64,000 nucleotides of DNA from Fischerella sp. JS2 (GCF_032393985.1 NZ_CP135918.1:4402001-4466000); one strand, 5' to 3'. Shown: positions 1 to 9,164, numbered from the stretch's first letter. Notes: generated from the letters alone by a model not told the origin. A program made the numbers and translations.

Positions 1-906
1 AAAGCAGAAGGAGTACCTGTAGTCCAGACCTTACACAATTACCGTCTTTTGTGTCCCAACGCTTTATTTTTCCGTAATGGAAACATTTGTGAAGACTGCT
101 TGGGACAAGTTATACCTTATCCAGGAGTGTTGCATGGTTGTTACCGCAACAGCCAAGTTGCAAGTGGAGGTGTAGCAACGATGCTGGCGGTGCATTGGGC
201 AATAAATACCTGGACAAAAATGGTAGATATATACATCGCTTTGACTGAGTTTGCCCGACAGAAATTTATTGCTGGTGGTCTGCCAGCAGAGAAAATTGTA
301 GTTAAACCAAACTTTGTCAGTCCCGAACCTGCTGTTGGCAACGGCAGTGGTGGCTACGCCCTTTATGTAGGTAGACTTTCTGTGGAAAAGGGTATAGATA
401 CTCTCTTAAAAGCTTGGGAACATCTCAGTCCACAAATTCCTCTGAAAATTGTAGGTGATGGCCCTTTAGCTGAGCAAGTGGTAGAAGCTGCAAAACGACA
501 TTCTGGTGTGGAATGGCTGGGACGCAAACCAATGTCACAAGTACATGATTTGATGGGAGAAGCGAGGTTTTTGGTTTTTCCCTCAAAGTGGTATGAAACT
601 TTTGGTCGGGTTGCAGTTGAGGCATTTGCAAAAGGAACTCCAGTCATTGCTGCTAATATCGGTGCGATCGCAGAGTTAGTAGATTCCGGTCGAACTGGCC
701 TGCATTTCCGTCCAGGTGATCCAGATGACTTAACAGCTAAAGTAGAGTGGATGTTAGCCAACCCAGTCAAGCTTGCTTCCATGCGCCAGGAAGCACGGGC
801 AGAGTTTGAAGCTAAATACACCGCAGAGCAAAATTATCAAAAACTAATGGAAATTTATACTAAGATGCAAAAACTTGTTCCGAATAATAAATTACGACAT
901 CATTGA
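1..906 (+). CDS. Glycosyltransferase family 4, 5'-truncated by window edge
   Basis: The reading frame is open from base 1; the first visible residues (VPVVQTLHNYRLLCPNA) are the N-domain loop typical of GT4 enzymes, so the TTG at 49 is not the real start and the gene begins outside the window. The C-terminal Rossmann domain has the sequence ALYVGRLSVEKGIDTL and the nucleotide-sugar-binding E-x7-E motif in YETFGRVAVEAF. GT4 enzymes are retaining transferases that move a sugar from a nucleotide donor to a lipid-linked or sugar acceptor at the cytoplasmic membrane. It ends 28 bp before a membrane polymerase-like gene and probably shares its transcript. Family is secure; donor and acceptor cannot be read from sequence. 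Confidence 0.9.
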   Translation, partial: KAEGVPVVQTLHNYRLLCPNALFFRNGNICEDCLGQVIPYPGVLHGCYRNSQVASGGVATMLAVHWAINTWTKMVDIYIALTEFARQKFIAGGLPAEKIVVKPNFVSPEPAVGNGSGGYALYVGRLSVEKGIDTLLKAWEHLSPQIPLKIVGDGPLAEQVVEAAKRHSGVEWLGRKPMSQVHDLMGEARFLVFPSKWYETFGRVAVEAFAKGTPVIAANIGAIAELVDSGRTGLHFRPGDPDDLTAKVEWMLANPVKLASMRQEARAEFEAKYTAEQNYQKLMEIYTKMQKLVPNNKLRHH

Positions 907-934
907 ATCATCAAATCAAAACTTAGGGGGATAG

Positions 935-2284
935 ATGAACGCCGGGATAGGAATTTATAGAAAAAAAGCAGCGTACATTAAAAATTCTTTACTCATACCA
1001 TTTGCATTTGCTACCGCTTTTTTCCCCCGGATTCTCTATTCTTTAGGTTTTCCCTCATTTATCAATTTTTTTCACTTTTTCATAGTTCCACTGGCTTGCG
1101 GCATTATCATAATAAAAACAAAAATTAAAGATAAAAAGCAAATTTCTCTTTCTCAAACTCTCATAGTTGCTCTTTTCATCTTACTAGGAGTCATGACTGC
1201 TAGTGCCCTTCTTAATCGGGCTGGAGTGATTAACGTTTTTCTCTCATTGATGTTGCTTGGCGAGCCTTTTTTACTGCTACTGGCAATAACTTGTATTACT
1301 AATTCTCCGGAAACTCTCAAAAGAATTAGAACTTGGATATTAAGGTTTGCCTTTGTACACCTATTTTTGGCTTTTCTTCAGTATTTTCTTCTCAGTATTG
1401 GCAGACCTTTACCTGCACGTATCGTTATAGCAGGACCAGACAGTATCCAAGGAGTGTTTTTTGTCTCAGGTTCTGGTCATGTTGTGGGTGTTTCTGTGTC
1501 TATGGCATTTGGTCTATATTATTTCGTCAGTGCCAAGACTGCTCCTATGTGGCTGCGAATTTCTGTTTTCTTTGCTGCTTTTTATCACCTTTTAATTGCG
1601 GATGCCAAACAGGTACTGCTCGTATGGCTCATGGCCTGGGTACTATTGATATTTATTAAATTAAACGATATTAAAGCTACCATACAGTATTTAATAGCCG
1701 CAATCTTAATTGGTTATGCCCTAAATTGGTGCTTACAAAATCTAGAAATCTTTAGTGCTTTCAAAGTTTGGATGAGACCAGAACTTTACGGTCCTGACGG
1801 TTTAGCTACTCAACTGAAGACAGAACCATTGAAAATTATTCCCTCATTCTATAAATCACCCTTAAATTGGTTATTTGGTCTTGGACCGGGTCATACTATT
1901 GGACGATTAGGAGGGTGGATGTTAAAAGACTATTCAGCTTTGTTAAGTCCATTGGGTGCTACTATTCATCCCGCCAGTCAGGCTGTTTGGGATGCTTGGA
2001 GTGAACTGTCTTGGTTAGACTCTAGCTTTTTTGCTCCATTTTGGGGTTGGGCAGGGATTTGGGGAGATTTGGGATTTTTAGGTTTGGGAGCTTACCTATA
2101 TCTTGCTTCTATTGTATGGCGTCGGCTTTGTTTGGATGACTATTCTAAATTTCAGATGCTGACTGTGATGATTTTTGGTTTTATTTTCACTCAGATGGAA
2201 GAGCCTGGATATATGCTCTGTGTGGCTTGTTTGATTGGTCTGCGATGGCATGAGGTGCAGATTGCCAAGCGATATTTAGTTTGA
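935..2284 (+). CDS. O-antigen ligase/polymerase-like polytopic membrane protein
   Basis: A 449-residue, strongly hydrophobic protein with about ten predicted membrane helices. A long non-membrane segment (roughly residues 285-365, from GPDGLATQLKTEP to the Trp-rich stretch) sits before the last helices, as in Wzy/WaaL family proteins, which polymerise or ligate polysaccharide repeat units at the outer face of the inner membrane. The ATG at 935 is preceded by TAGGGGG at good spacing. It lies between a GT4 gene and a GT61 gene, which supports a polysaccharide role. No HNDYxR-type signature is seen, so the exact subfamily is open; another multi-pass exopolysaccharide protein is possible. Confidence 0.7.
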   Translation: MNAGIGIYRKKAAYIKNSLLIPFAFATAFFPRILYSLGFPSFINFFHFFIVPLACGIIIIKTKIKDKKQISLSQTLIVALFILLGVMTASALLNRAGVINVFLSLMLLGEPFLLLLAITCITNSPETLKRIRTWILRFAFVHLFLAFLQYFLLSIGRPLPARIVIAGPDSIQGVFFVSGSGHVVGVSVSMAFGLYYFVSAKTAPMWLRISVFFAAFYHLLIADAKQVLLVWLMAWVLLIFIKLNDIKATIQYLIAAILIGYALNWCLQNLEIFSAFKVWMRPELYGPDGLATQLKTEPLKIIPSFYKSPLNWLFGLGPGHTIGRLGGWMLKDYSALLSPLGATIHPASQAVWDAWSELSWLDSSFFAPFWGWAGIWGDLGFLGLGAYLYLASIVWRRLCLDDYSKFQMLTVMIFGFIFTQMEEPGYMLCVACLIGLRWHEVQIAKRYLV

Positions 2285-2356
2285 CAAATGACCAATGATA
2301 AATGACGACCATAACCAGTTAGCTTTAGTTGTGCCGACTTACTTAAATATTTTTCT

Positions 2357-3625
2357 ATGCAAATTCTCGATCAAATCACACCTCAACTCTATGCAATCAT
2401 CAAACGCGATCGCAGGCTAAAAAATTTGGTGATGCCGATTTGGCAATTCTTATCAAATGTTGCTGTGTGGATACGTAGTTTATCTCATCGTTCCAAATTT
2501 TTACCTCCACCAAGCGGAATTTGCCAGTCAGTTCAAGATTGGGTAAATATCTATCCTACTTCCACAAACCAAAAGCCAGCCAGCTACCAAGTCATCTACC
2601 CTAGTCACACAGTTACTAGAGCGTTACCAAAAACCATAGATGCAAGCATACATTGGAAATTTCGGATTAACCAACAACGGCAACTACCAGATGCATTTAT
2701 TGCCACTATCCCTAATGGTAGAGTTTGGGGTGATGGTAACGTCATTACACCTGACAACCAACTTCTAGCAGAAGTTTCCAAAGTCATAGGTAAAGGAGAA
2801 TACATCGCCGATTCAGCCAAGCATCCCATTTTCTCCCAGGGAAAACTGCCGCCTCTACAAAAAATATCGGGTAGTGTGGCAGTTCTCTCATCTGCTGGGG
2901 GAACAGGCTACTATCACTGGCTCTTTGATATCTTGCCACGCTTAGCATTACTACAAAAAGCAGAGATTGCATTTGAAGAGATTGATAAGTTTTTAGTTAA
3001 TAGATATATTTCTCGATTTCAGATAGAAACATTAAATACTTTAGGCATCCCGCGTAGCAAAATAATTGAAAATCATTGGAATCCACACATTGAAGCTGAA
3101 CAACTTGTAGTTCCTGCTTTAGTTGGAGAAACGAGTCATATGCCTAAGTGGGCTTGCGATTTCTTGAGGGACAATTTTCTTGGTGACAAAACAAAACAAA
3201 ACAAACAATCACTTCGCCTCTACTTAAATCGCACACAGGTCGTTCACCGCAAAGTAGAGAATGAATCAGAAGTTATTGAGTTTTTGAATAGATTAGGATT
3301 TCGCAATCTTTCCTTAGAAACCCTATCAGTTGCAGAACAAATTGAGTTGATGGCGGCGGCTGAAGTCGTAGTTGTACCTCATGGGGCCGGGTTAAGTAAC
3401 ATTGTCTTTTGCCAACAGGGTACAAAAGTCATTGAATTGCTATCACCTAAAGCAGTGAATTTCATGTATTGGTCTTTAAGTAATCAGGTAGGTCTAGATT
3501 ATTACTATCTTCTTGGTGAAGGAGAAGTACCACCTGAGCCGATTGATCCCTATGCCAATAATGATAATATTTTAATTAATTTAAACTCGCTTTCTCAGGT
3601 ACTGGAATTAGCAGAAATTCGGTGA
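2357..3625 (+). CDS. Glycosyltransferase family 61 protein
   Basis: A 422-residue protein with the hallmarks of the DUF563/GT61 family: the segment GTGYYHWLFDILPRL near residue 180 and the C-terminal VVVPHGAGLSNIVF motif near residue 340. Bacterial GT61 members are found in capsule and exopolysaccharide clusters and are thought to be inverting transferases. It follows the membrane polymerase-like gene by about 70 bp in the same direction and looks like the last gene of the left-hand polysaccharide group. There is no signal peptide; a cytoplasmic location is expected. Sugar specificity is unknown. Confidence 0.85.
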   Translation: MQILDQITPQLYAIIKRDRRLKNLVMPIWQFLSNVAVWIRSLSHRSKFLPPPSGICQSVQDWVNIYPTSTNQKPASYQVIYPSHTVTRALPKTIDASIHWKFRINQQRQLPDAFIATIPNGRVWGDGNVITPDNQLLAEVSKVIGKGEYIADSAKHPIFSQGKLPPLQKISGSVAVLSSAGGTGYYHWLFDILPRLALLQKAEIAFEEIDKFLVNRYISRFQIETLNTLGIPRSKIIENHWNPHIEAEQLVVPALVGETSHMPKWACDFLRDNFLGDKTKQNKQSLRLYLNRTQVVHRKVENESEVIEFLNRLGFRNLSLETLSVAEQIELMAAAEVVVVPHGAGLSNIVFCQQGTKVIELLSPKAVNFMYWSLSNQVGLDYYYLLGEGEVPPEPIDPYANNDNILINLNSLSQVLELAEIR

Positions 3626-3818
3626 CTAAATAAATGAGAAAAAGTCTTGATTTTATTTTATAATCAGAGCTTTTATAGTACTCATATTTTATTAGAGTTA
3701 GTATTCCTCTTCTGTCACTTTCCAAGATAAGCAAGTAGTGAATAAATGAAATTATCCAGAAGCAAAAAAGGTTTTAAATTGGTTCATCGCACAAATTAGA
3801 TGATTAAATTTTAGCCTA

Positions 3819-4949
3819 TTATTCATCTAGTAAAATATTTTTATCTCTCATCAACCAACGCAAAAATAATTCAAAATACAGAAGCTTATTCTGCAAGCCT
3901 TCTCTCACTCTAATTTGGTAAAAAGTATTTTGCATAAATTTGTGGTGGTCGGTATTACCAGTTAATAGTTGCCTGCATATATCTGAGGAGAGAGAAACAA
4001 CCTCTGGATCAGCTTCTATGGCTTGTAAAACTTCATTTGGTAGGGTAATGCCTATAATATTATAAGTTAAGAAAAGACCAATAAAAACCATTCGTCTACA
4101 ATCAAACTCGCTAGCTTGTTGAATTAACATTTGCCAATTAATCTCTGGGTTGCGTCCGATTAATTCTGCAATATCAGCTAACCAACTAAGTTTTTCCCAG
4201 CGATGTCGAGATGCATGTGAACTCAGTAATAGTAACCAATTTTCTGGCGATAAACTATAGATTTTCATGCCACCAAAACTAGATGACAGGAGATTTTTCC
4301 AAATATACTTGACTTCTATTGAAGATGTGTATCGTGGTGTAATTCGCCAATGAACCTCCACCATTATTCTCTTGTTATCATTAATAAAGTTATAAGTATG
4401 CTTACTTTTATCTTTTAAGTAAGCGGCTTCTTCTGTTTTTGTTAATTCAATTTGTGGTCTATATCCTTGAGAAATTAGCAGATCTTTGAACTTTAAAACA
4501 TCTTGTGGTTGCACTAATATATCTAAATCACAGAACTGGCGTAGTGCGATATTTCCATATAATAAGTTTGCTAAAACAGGGCCTTTATAAGGAATAGCCA
4601 AAATTCTATTTTCTTGCAATAGGCGCAGGAGTTGTACAAGCTCTCCAGTCAAATGTAAACTGCGTTGAGCATTTGTGTAGAAAATCTTGCGAAGTTGTTC
4701 GAGAACATCTTTAGGAACAGTATCTGATGCGATCGCATTTATATTAGTATACAAAAGTGGTATCAAACCCTGTTTCCATGCACTACTGGTAATCTCTTGC
4801 CAGTCTAAATCTGTTTGTTGAATCAAACTTTTTATTTGTTCGGTTTTAGCACCATCTATTTTGGTAGAAGCACAACCAAGAAGTAGCTGTATTTCCGCAG
4901 GAACATTGACGTTTAAAATCTTAGTATTTAACTTTGGTAGAGTTTGCAT
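3819..4949 (-). CDS. Nucleotidyltransferase-family protein of the lasso-peptide cluster
   Basis: A 376-residue protein of the 'uncharacterised nucleotidyltransferase' (NTP_transf_5) type. The diagnostic stretch lies near residues 115-145: IPYKGPVLANLLYG followed by a DLDILV acidic pair, the metal/nucleotide-binding motif of the superfamily. Members are frequent next to lasso-peptide genes, and there is literature evidence, quoted from memory, that one works after a kinase to add a further group to a phosphorylated lasso peptide. Here it is the last gene of the minus-strand lasso cluster, 205 bp beyond the ABC exporter. A tailoring role is inference; its substrate is not shown by the sequence. 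The ATG at 4949 has only a weak ribosome-binding site. Confidence 0.75.
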   Translation of the reverse strand: MQTLPKLNTKILNVNVPAEIQLLLGCASTKIDGAKTEQIKSLIQQTDLDWQEITSSAWKQGLIPLLYTNINAIASDTVPKDVLEQLRKIFYTNAQRSLHLTGELVQLLRLLQENRILAIPYKGPVLANLLYGNIALRQFCDLDILVQPQDVLKFKDLLISQGYRPQIELTKTEEAAYLKDKSKHTYNFINDNKRIMVEVHWRITPRYTSSIEVKYIWKNLLSSSFGGMKIYSLSPENWLLLLSSHASRHRWEKLSWLADIAELIGRNPEINWQMLIQQASEFDCRRMVFIGLFLTYNIIGITLPNEVLQAIEADPEVVSLSSDICRQLLTGNTDHHKFMQNTFYQIRVREGLQNKLLYFELFLRWLMRDKNILLDE

Positions 4950-5154
4950 TTTTTTACTTCACTTTTTAGAAGTCTATGATTTATCGCCCTTGGGGCAAGG
5001 CAGGAGGCAACAAGGTTTGAATCTTTTATATTAAGCCTTCTTAAAAAGCCCAATTTGGTCTCAAGTCCCGTCGTTTACACGTCTATAATTGCTTGAGATT
5101 TGAATCTCCATACTTTTCTTCTACCATCTGCCTTCTTCAATGATTTTCAGTTTG

Positions 5155-7017
5155 TTAAGCAATCCCATTTTTAAGTTTCTGACTCGAACTAGACTCCATT
5201 TGTGCTTTCCAAGACTGGGCATAAAGTCCACCTAAAGCTAAGAGTTCGCCATGATTCCCTGACTCTACAATACGACCGGCACGCATTACGTGAATTATGT
5301 CTGCTTGCATAGCAAGAGTGAAACGGTGAGTAATCACAACAGCAGTACGACCTTCTGCTAATGTGCGGAAACGTTCTAACCAATCGTATTCAGCCCAGGG
5401 GTCCATAGCACTGGTTGGTTCATCTAAAATAATAATTTGAGCGCGTCTAAAAAATGCTCGTGCTAGTGCCAAACGTTGCCACTGACCCCCACTTAAATCG
5501 GTTCCATCAGGAAACAACTTACCCAGCATCGTGTTGTAACCCAAGGGTAAGCGCATAATCTTTTCGTGAATACCCGATGCTTTAGCTGCCGATTCAATCT
5601 CTGCCTGATTTGATAGTGCTGTGATATCTCCCAATGCAATATTGTCACCTGCTGTGGTGTAGTAAGGAATTGGAGATTGGAACAAAACAGTAATTAATCG
5701 ACGGAATTCTTTGACAGCAAACTCACGCAAGTCTATGCCATCTAATTCAATCCTTCCCGAATCTGGATCATAAAAACGGCATAAAAGCTTAATTAGAGTA
5801 CTTTTGCCTGCGCCATTGTCACCAACGATCGCTACAACTTTACTAGCTGGAATCGTCAAGTTAAAATTTTCTAATACAGCTTCTGTAGCACCAGGATAGC
5901 GGAAAGTAACCTGTCGAAATCGAATTTCTTTTTGAGGTTTTATAGGTATAGTAACTGGATTTTCCGGGTCTACAATTGTGGGCTGGATTTGTAAAAACTC
6001 AAATAAATTACCAATAAATAAGCTATTACGATAAATTTTTCCAATATTACTTAATAAGTCTTTAACAATACCTTGTCCCTGATTAAATACCTGAAAAAAT
6101 AAAGCTAAATCTCCTAATGTTAAAATACCTAATAATACTTGCCGTCCCATCCAAGCCAGGGCGCCACCAGTAATTGTCAGTGCAATGATGGCAGCAACAA
6201 AGCGACCTAAAGTTTGCAGTTTTAATAAATGGAATTGTTCTTTAACAAGTCGCCGACGCAGACTCTGATAAGCAGACTGGAAATGATTAGCAAAGTCAAA
6301 TAATCGTACTTCTGCGGCGGTGGAACTGTTTGTCAGCAGATAGTCATAATACATTAGCCAGCGACGGTCAGTTGTTGTTCGCTGTGACCATTGATATTGA
6401 ATTTTGCTGAGATACATTAATACATAGAACGCAGGAAAAGCACTGATAATTAAAATTGTCGGTAGCCAAAGACCGTAAGGAATTAAGATTGTTGCCATCG
6501 CCAACAATGTGACACTGTTTTGTAACAAACTACCAATGCTTTCTAATAATGCTAGCGATCGCCCACTTGCTCCTTCTCTAGCGCGATTAAGTTTGTCATT
6601 ATATTCTGAGTATTCATAAAAACCATAATCTACAGCCACTGACTGTTTATGAATCAAAGCTGTGATATGGTCATTTACTAATTCTGATTGAGCAGTGCGA
6701 ATCCATTCACCAGAACTATTTAAAATCTCTCCCAACAGCATGATACCCGCCATCAATGCTACTGGAATCAAAATCTGCTGAATACTTGCCGCAGAAATAC
6801 CATTGCCGGCAACTACTACTAAATTATCAACTACTTGACGAGTGAAAGTAAGGGAAATAGCTGGCAGTAATCCTTGCACTAATAACATTACCATCCAAGC
6901 TAAAGTCCAGTAGCGAGACGCAGCCCAGACAAGACTTAGAGTTTTAATTAGATGAGTGAGTATAGTATTTACACTATGAAATTTGCGCTTCAAAATATCA
7001 AAACCCTGTAAATTCAA
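5155..7017 (-). CDS. ABC transporter, fused permease-ATPase (lasso exporter)
   Basis: A 620-residue half-transporter: an N-terminal six-helix exporter domain (about residues 35-330) followed by an ATPase domain. Walker A GDNGAGKST is near residue 397, the signature LSGGQWQR near 507, Walker B IIILDEPTSAMDP near 527, and the switch His in VVITHRF. It should work as a homodimer in the cytoplasmic membrane. There is no N-terminal C39 peptidase domain, which fits lasso systems, where the leader is removed by B2. Its start overlaps the stop of the kinase gene by 4 bp (ATGA), indicating translational coupling. Export of the mature peptide and self-immunity is the likely job (D protein), inferred from context. 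Confidence 0.9.
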   Translation of the reverse strand: MNLQGFDILKRKFHSVNTILTHLIKTLSLVWAASRYWTLAWMVMLLVQGLLPAISLTFTRQVVDNLVVVAGNGISAASIQQILIPVALMAGIMLLGEILNSSGEWIRTAQSELVNDHITALIHKQSVAVDYGFYEYSEYNDKLNRAREGASGRSLALLESIGSLLQNSVTLLAMATILIPYGLWLPTILIISAFPAFYVLMYLSKIQYQWSQRTTTDRRWLMYYDYLLTNSSTAAEVRLFDFANHFQSAYQSLRRRLVKEQFHLLKLQTLGRFVAAIIALTITGGALAWMGRQVLLGILTLGDLALFFQVFNQGQGIVKDLLSNIGKIYRNSLFIGNLFEFLQIQPTIVDPENPVTIPIKPQKEIRFRQVTFRYPGATEAVLENFNLTIPASKVVAIVGDNGAGKSTLIKLLCRFYDPDSGRIELDGIDLREFAVKEFRRLITVLFQSPIPYYTTAGDNIALGDITALSNQAEIESAAKASGIHEKIMRLPLGYNTMLGKLFPDGTDLSGGQWQRLALARAFFRRAQIIILDEPTSAMDPWAEYDWLERFRTLAEGRTAVVITHRFTLAMQADIIHVMRAGRIVESGNHGELLALGGLYAQSWKAQMESSSSQKLKNGIA

Positions 7018-7946
7018 GATTTGGTAGCTAATAAATAATCCGAGGAAGTTTGAAGAGTATTACTACTATCATGTTGTGCTGTCAGCAGGGCAATATCATC
7101 CTCAACTAACTTCACTAAATTTGGTAAATCTTCCAAGGAAGGTTTGCGAGTAAAACGACAGAAACTCACACTTTTAATTAACTCGCTACAAAGATGTAAA
7201 TGACTAGTAACAAATTCTTTTTCTGTGAGTAAATTAATAGCACGAGTATGACGTACCAATTCTAAAAAAGCTTCTTGGAGTTCCATTTTGGTAATTATAT
7301 GTTCACTTCCCTTATCCAAAACATAAATCCGTTGTAGCGGTAGCGGATTTTGCTGAAAACCATGAGCAAATTTATAGGATAGTTTTGATGCATTTTGATA
7401 AATTGGCGATAAGTTTTTAGTCTCGTGTCCTAGAGAAATTAAAGCTTCTGGAAACACTTTAAATTGAGGATAGGCAGGTAATACCAATACTTGCCCTACT
7501 GCAATTTGGATCGGCATAACATCATCAGTTAAAACATCGTAGCCTTTTTTATGAAAAGCAGCTGCCAAAGTAGATTTTCCCCACCCAGAACCACCCATAA
7601 AGGCCACACATTTGTGATTGATGCTAATACAACTAGCATGTAGAACTAACAAACCCCTTTGTCGCAGGAGTACACACAACATAGGACCCAAAAGTACAGT
7701 GCGAAGCAGAGCTTCATCCACATTCGGTAAAGGATTAATAATAATTTCTCGTCCGTCTTTAATAAAACACTTAGCTACTTCTGGTATTTCTCCAACAAAA
7801 TTTTTACCGCCATCATGTTGTATTGCAGTTACATCATCTATTTTGCCAAACCGCACAATTACATCTGGTTCACCCTCAGTTTCAATCAGTTCGGGAAGTG
7901 GAAATTCAGAAGCAATGCACAAGTTATAAACTTTAAAAAATTTCAT
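7014..7946 (-). CDS. HPr-kinase-like peptide kinase of the lasso cluster
   Basis: About 310 residues. A P-loop GGSGWGKST lies at residues 118-126 from the ATG at 7946, and a DD pair (VLTDDVMP) follows, as in HPr kinase/phosphorylase-like proteins. The P-loop part is preceded by about 110 residues of the kind seen in RiPP-associated members. Homologues in lasso clusters (for example the paeninodin type) phosphorylate a serine of the precursor. I prefer ATG 7946 (MKFFKVYNLC) to an in-frame TTG at 7964. The stop overlaps the ABC exporter start. That it acts on the two precursors upstream is inference; neither precursor ends in Ser. Confidence 0.8.
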   Translation of the reverse strand: MKFFKVYNLCIASEFPLPELIETEGEPDVIVRFGKIDDVTAIQHDGGKNFVGEIPEVAKCFIKDGREIIINPLPNVDEALLRTVLLGPMLCVLLRQRGLLVLHASCISINHKCVAFMGGSGWGKSTLAAAFHKKGYDVLTDDVMPIQIAVGQVLVLPAYPQFKVFPEALISLGHETKNLSPIYQNASKLSYKFAHGFQQNPLPLQRIYVLDKGSEHIITKMELQEAFLELVRHTRAINLLTEKEFVTSHLHLCSELIKSVSFCRFTRKPSLEDLPNLVKLVEDDIALLTAQHDSSNTLQTSSDYLLATKS

Positions 7947-8297
7947 TGGTTTTATCAAATGCAATCAAAAAAGATATTTCATACAAAATTATCAAGCATA
8001 TGTATCTGGGCAATTACACTCCTAGATAAGAAATATGTAGTAGGTTGAAGTTGACGGTATTAAAACTCAATCAAAAATGGTTGGGTTTCGCAACCTCAAC
8101 CAACCTACAAAATTGTGCTTTTCCTAAAAAGGAAAAAATTTACTCTTAGTGAGTTATCTATTAACTGCAACAGCAAAATTTAGGTTTTTTTACATTAGTT
8201 CAGCTTAATTGCTTAACAAAAAAACCAAACTTAATGTTGTTTGTGCGTGCATCTGATCAAATAGTTTCTACAGCTTGAAAATATTTTGCTGGTAAAA
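7947..8297. other. Gap between precursor gene and kinase gene
   Basis: No convincing ORF is present. The gap holds an inverted repeat of the dispersed GTAGGTTG...CAACCTAC type (about 8040-8108). Nearer the precursor is a perfect 9-bp inverted repeat, GGTTTTTTT at 8183-8191 and AAAAAAACC at 8218-8226. These structures could limit read-through from the highly expressed precursor genes into the kinase and exporter genes, but no classical GC-rich terminator is seen. Confidence 0.5.
8040..8108. repeat. Dispersed-type inverted repeat (GTAGGTTG / CAACCTAC)
   Basis: Eight-base arms GTAGGTTG and CAACCTAC flank about 50 bp that include GGTTGGGTTTCGCAACCTC. This resembles the GTAGGTTGGGTT...-type intergenic repeat that I recall being common in Nostocales genomes. 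No coding content is seen. Confidence 0.5.
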
Positions 8298-8492
8298 CTA
8301 CTTAATTTCGCAATTTAAATTCTTACCTTTTCTAGTGCAGTTTAGATCTCTTGAACCCTGATCATCACCGCCAGATATAGAATTGCCATTGAAAAAGAGA
8401 AAGTCTGTTCTGCTTGAACTACCAAGAATTTGTGTAATTTCAGCAACATCACCGTAAACGGTTAGTTTAGGAATGCTGTACGCATTCTTCAT
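8298..8492 (-). CDS. Lasso-peptide precursor A1
   Basis: A 64-residue peptide. The leader carries the RRE-binding pattern Y5-x2-P8-x-L10-x3-G14-x5-T20 shared by many lasso precursors. After T20 come QILGSSSRTD and then FLFFNG, a block shared with the second precursor. The ring acceptor is probably D30. With T20 at -2 the core would start at I22 and make a 9-residue ring; if the core starts at G24 the ring has 7 residues. The tail is long and holds two cysteines (C52, C61). The ATG at 8492 follows AGGAG at 9-10 bp. Core boundaries are inferred. Confidence 0.85.
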   Translation of the reverse strand: MKNAYSIPKLTVYGDVAEITQILGSSSRTDFLFFNGNSISGGDDQGSRDLNCTRKGKNLNCEIK

Positions 8493-8840
8493 GATCTGTC
8501 TCCTAATCTGTGAGTGTAGATAGATAGTCTTTGCTAGAAGTAAAAGGTAGTGCCCCAGATTTGGACTTACGGTGTAGCTTAGTGGTCATAGATACGACAG
8601 TTCTATGACCACAACCTGCCAAGAGGTTGGATTTACGGTATTGTCGAGGGCGATGTGTACCATAATCCCTAAGCTACAACCTGCCAAGAATTAGAACTTA
8701 TATGATCACCTGCTTTTACAAGAAGTAAAACTTAGAGCATCACCTGCTTGTAGAAGTAATCAGCGTTTTGTTAGCTGTGCCTGTCTGATTTCAAGCGGTA
8801 ATCATTAAGATTTGAATCAGCAGCTTAGTTAGCTCAAACT
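8493..8840. other. Spacer between the two precursor genes, with nested inverted repeats
   Basis: No ORF is supported. On the plus strand, GTAGCTTAG (8574-8582) and CTAAGCTAC (8669-8677) are perfect inverted copies that enclose a second perfect 10-bp pair, GTGGTCATAG (8582-8591) and CTATGACCAC (8603-8612). The phrase CAACCTGCCAAGA occurs twice, GGATTTACGGT/GGACTTACGGT twice, and TCACCTGCTT twice. The pattern suggests local duplication and a folded RNA between the two peptide genes. Confidence 0.6.
8574..8677. repeat. Nested inverted repeats between lasso precursors
   Basis: The outer arms are 9 bp (8574-8582 and 8669-8677) and the inner arms are 10 bp (8582-8591 and 8603-8612), all perfect. 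The inner hairpin has an 11-nt loop. There is no T-run directly after it on either strand, so it looks more like an mRNA-processing or stability element than an intrinsic terminator. Confidence 0.6.
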
Positions 8841-9038
8841 CTACTTGTGTACAGGGTGAATAATCCCGTCTATAGATCCTTGAGCAGGTGTACCACCGTC
8901 ATCTGTTCCATCAGTATCTGGAATGTTTGAACCGTTAAAAAACAGAAAATCAGTCAATTGTTTGTTGCCAAATGCCTGTGTAATATCTCCGACACTACCG
9001 TGTGCAATCAGCATTGGTGTACTGTACGTTTTCTTCAT
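8841..9038 (-). CDS. Lasso-peptide precursor A2
   Basis: A 65-residue peptide starting MKKTYSTPMLIAHG at the ATG at 9038, which follows AAAGGAG at good spacing; an upstream in-frame start at 9092 is less likely. It shares with A1 the residues Y5, P8, L10, G14 and T20 and the block TDFLFFNG, with the candidate ring acceptor again at D30. Core start would be A22 (9-residue ring) or G24 (7-residue ring). The tail after FNG is Gly/Asp-rich and, unlike A1, has no Cys. It lies 127 bp downstream of the cyclase gene, on the same strand. Precursor identity rests on the leader motif and neighbours. Confidence 0.85.
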   Translation of the reverse strand: MKKTYSTPMLIAHGSVGDITQAFGNKQLTDFLFFNGSNIPDTDGTDDGGTPAQGSIDGIIHPVHK

Positions 9039-9164
9039 TGCTGTAACTCCTTTGGTGTTTGACCTATTTTCTTCAAACTTGTGGTGATACACCCGGCTAA
9101 TTGGATTTACAGTGGCTATAATGTTAAAAGTGCTTGTAAATCCACATTTGCCAAGTTTTGAAAA

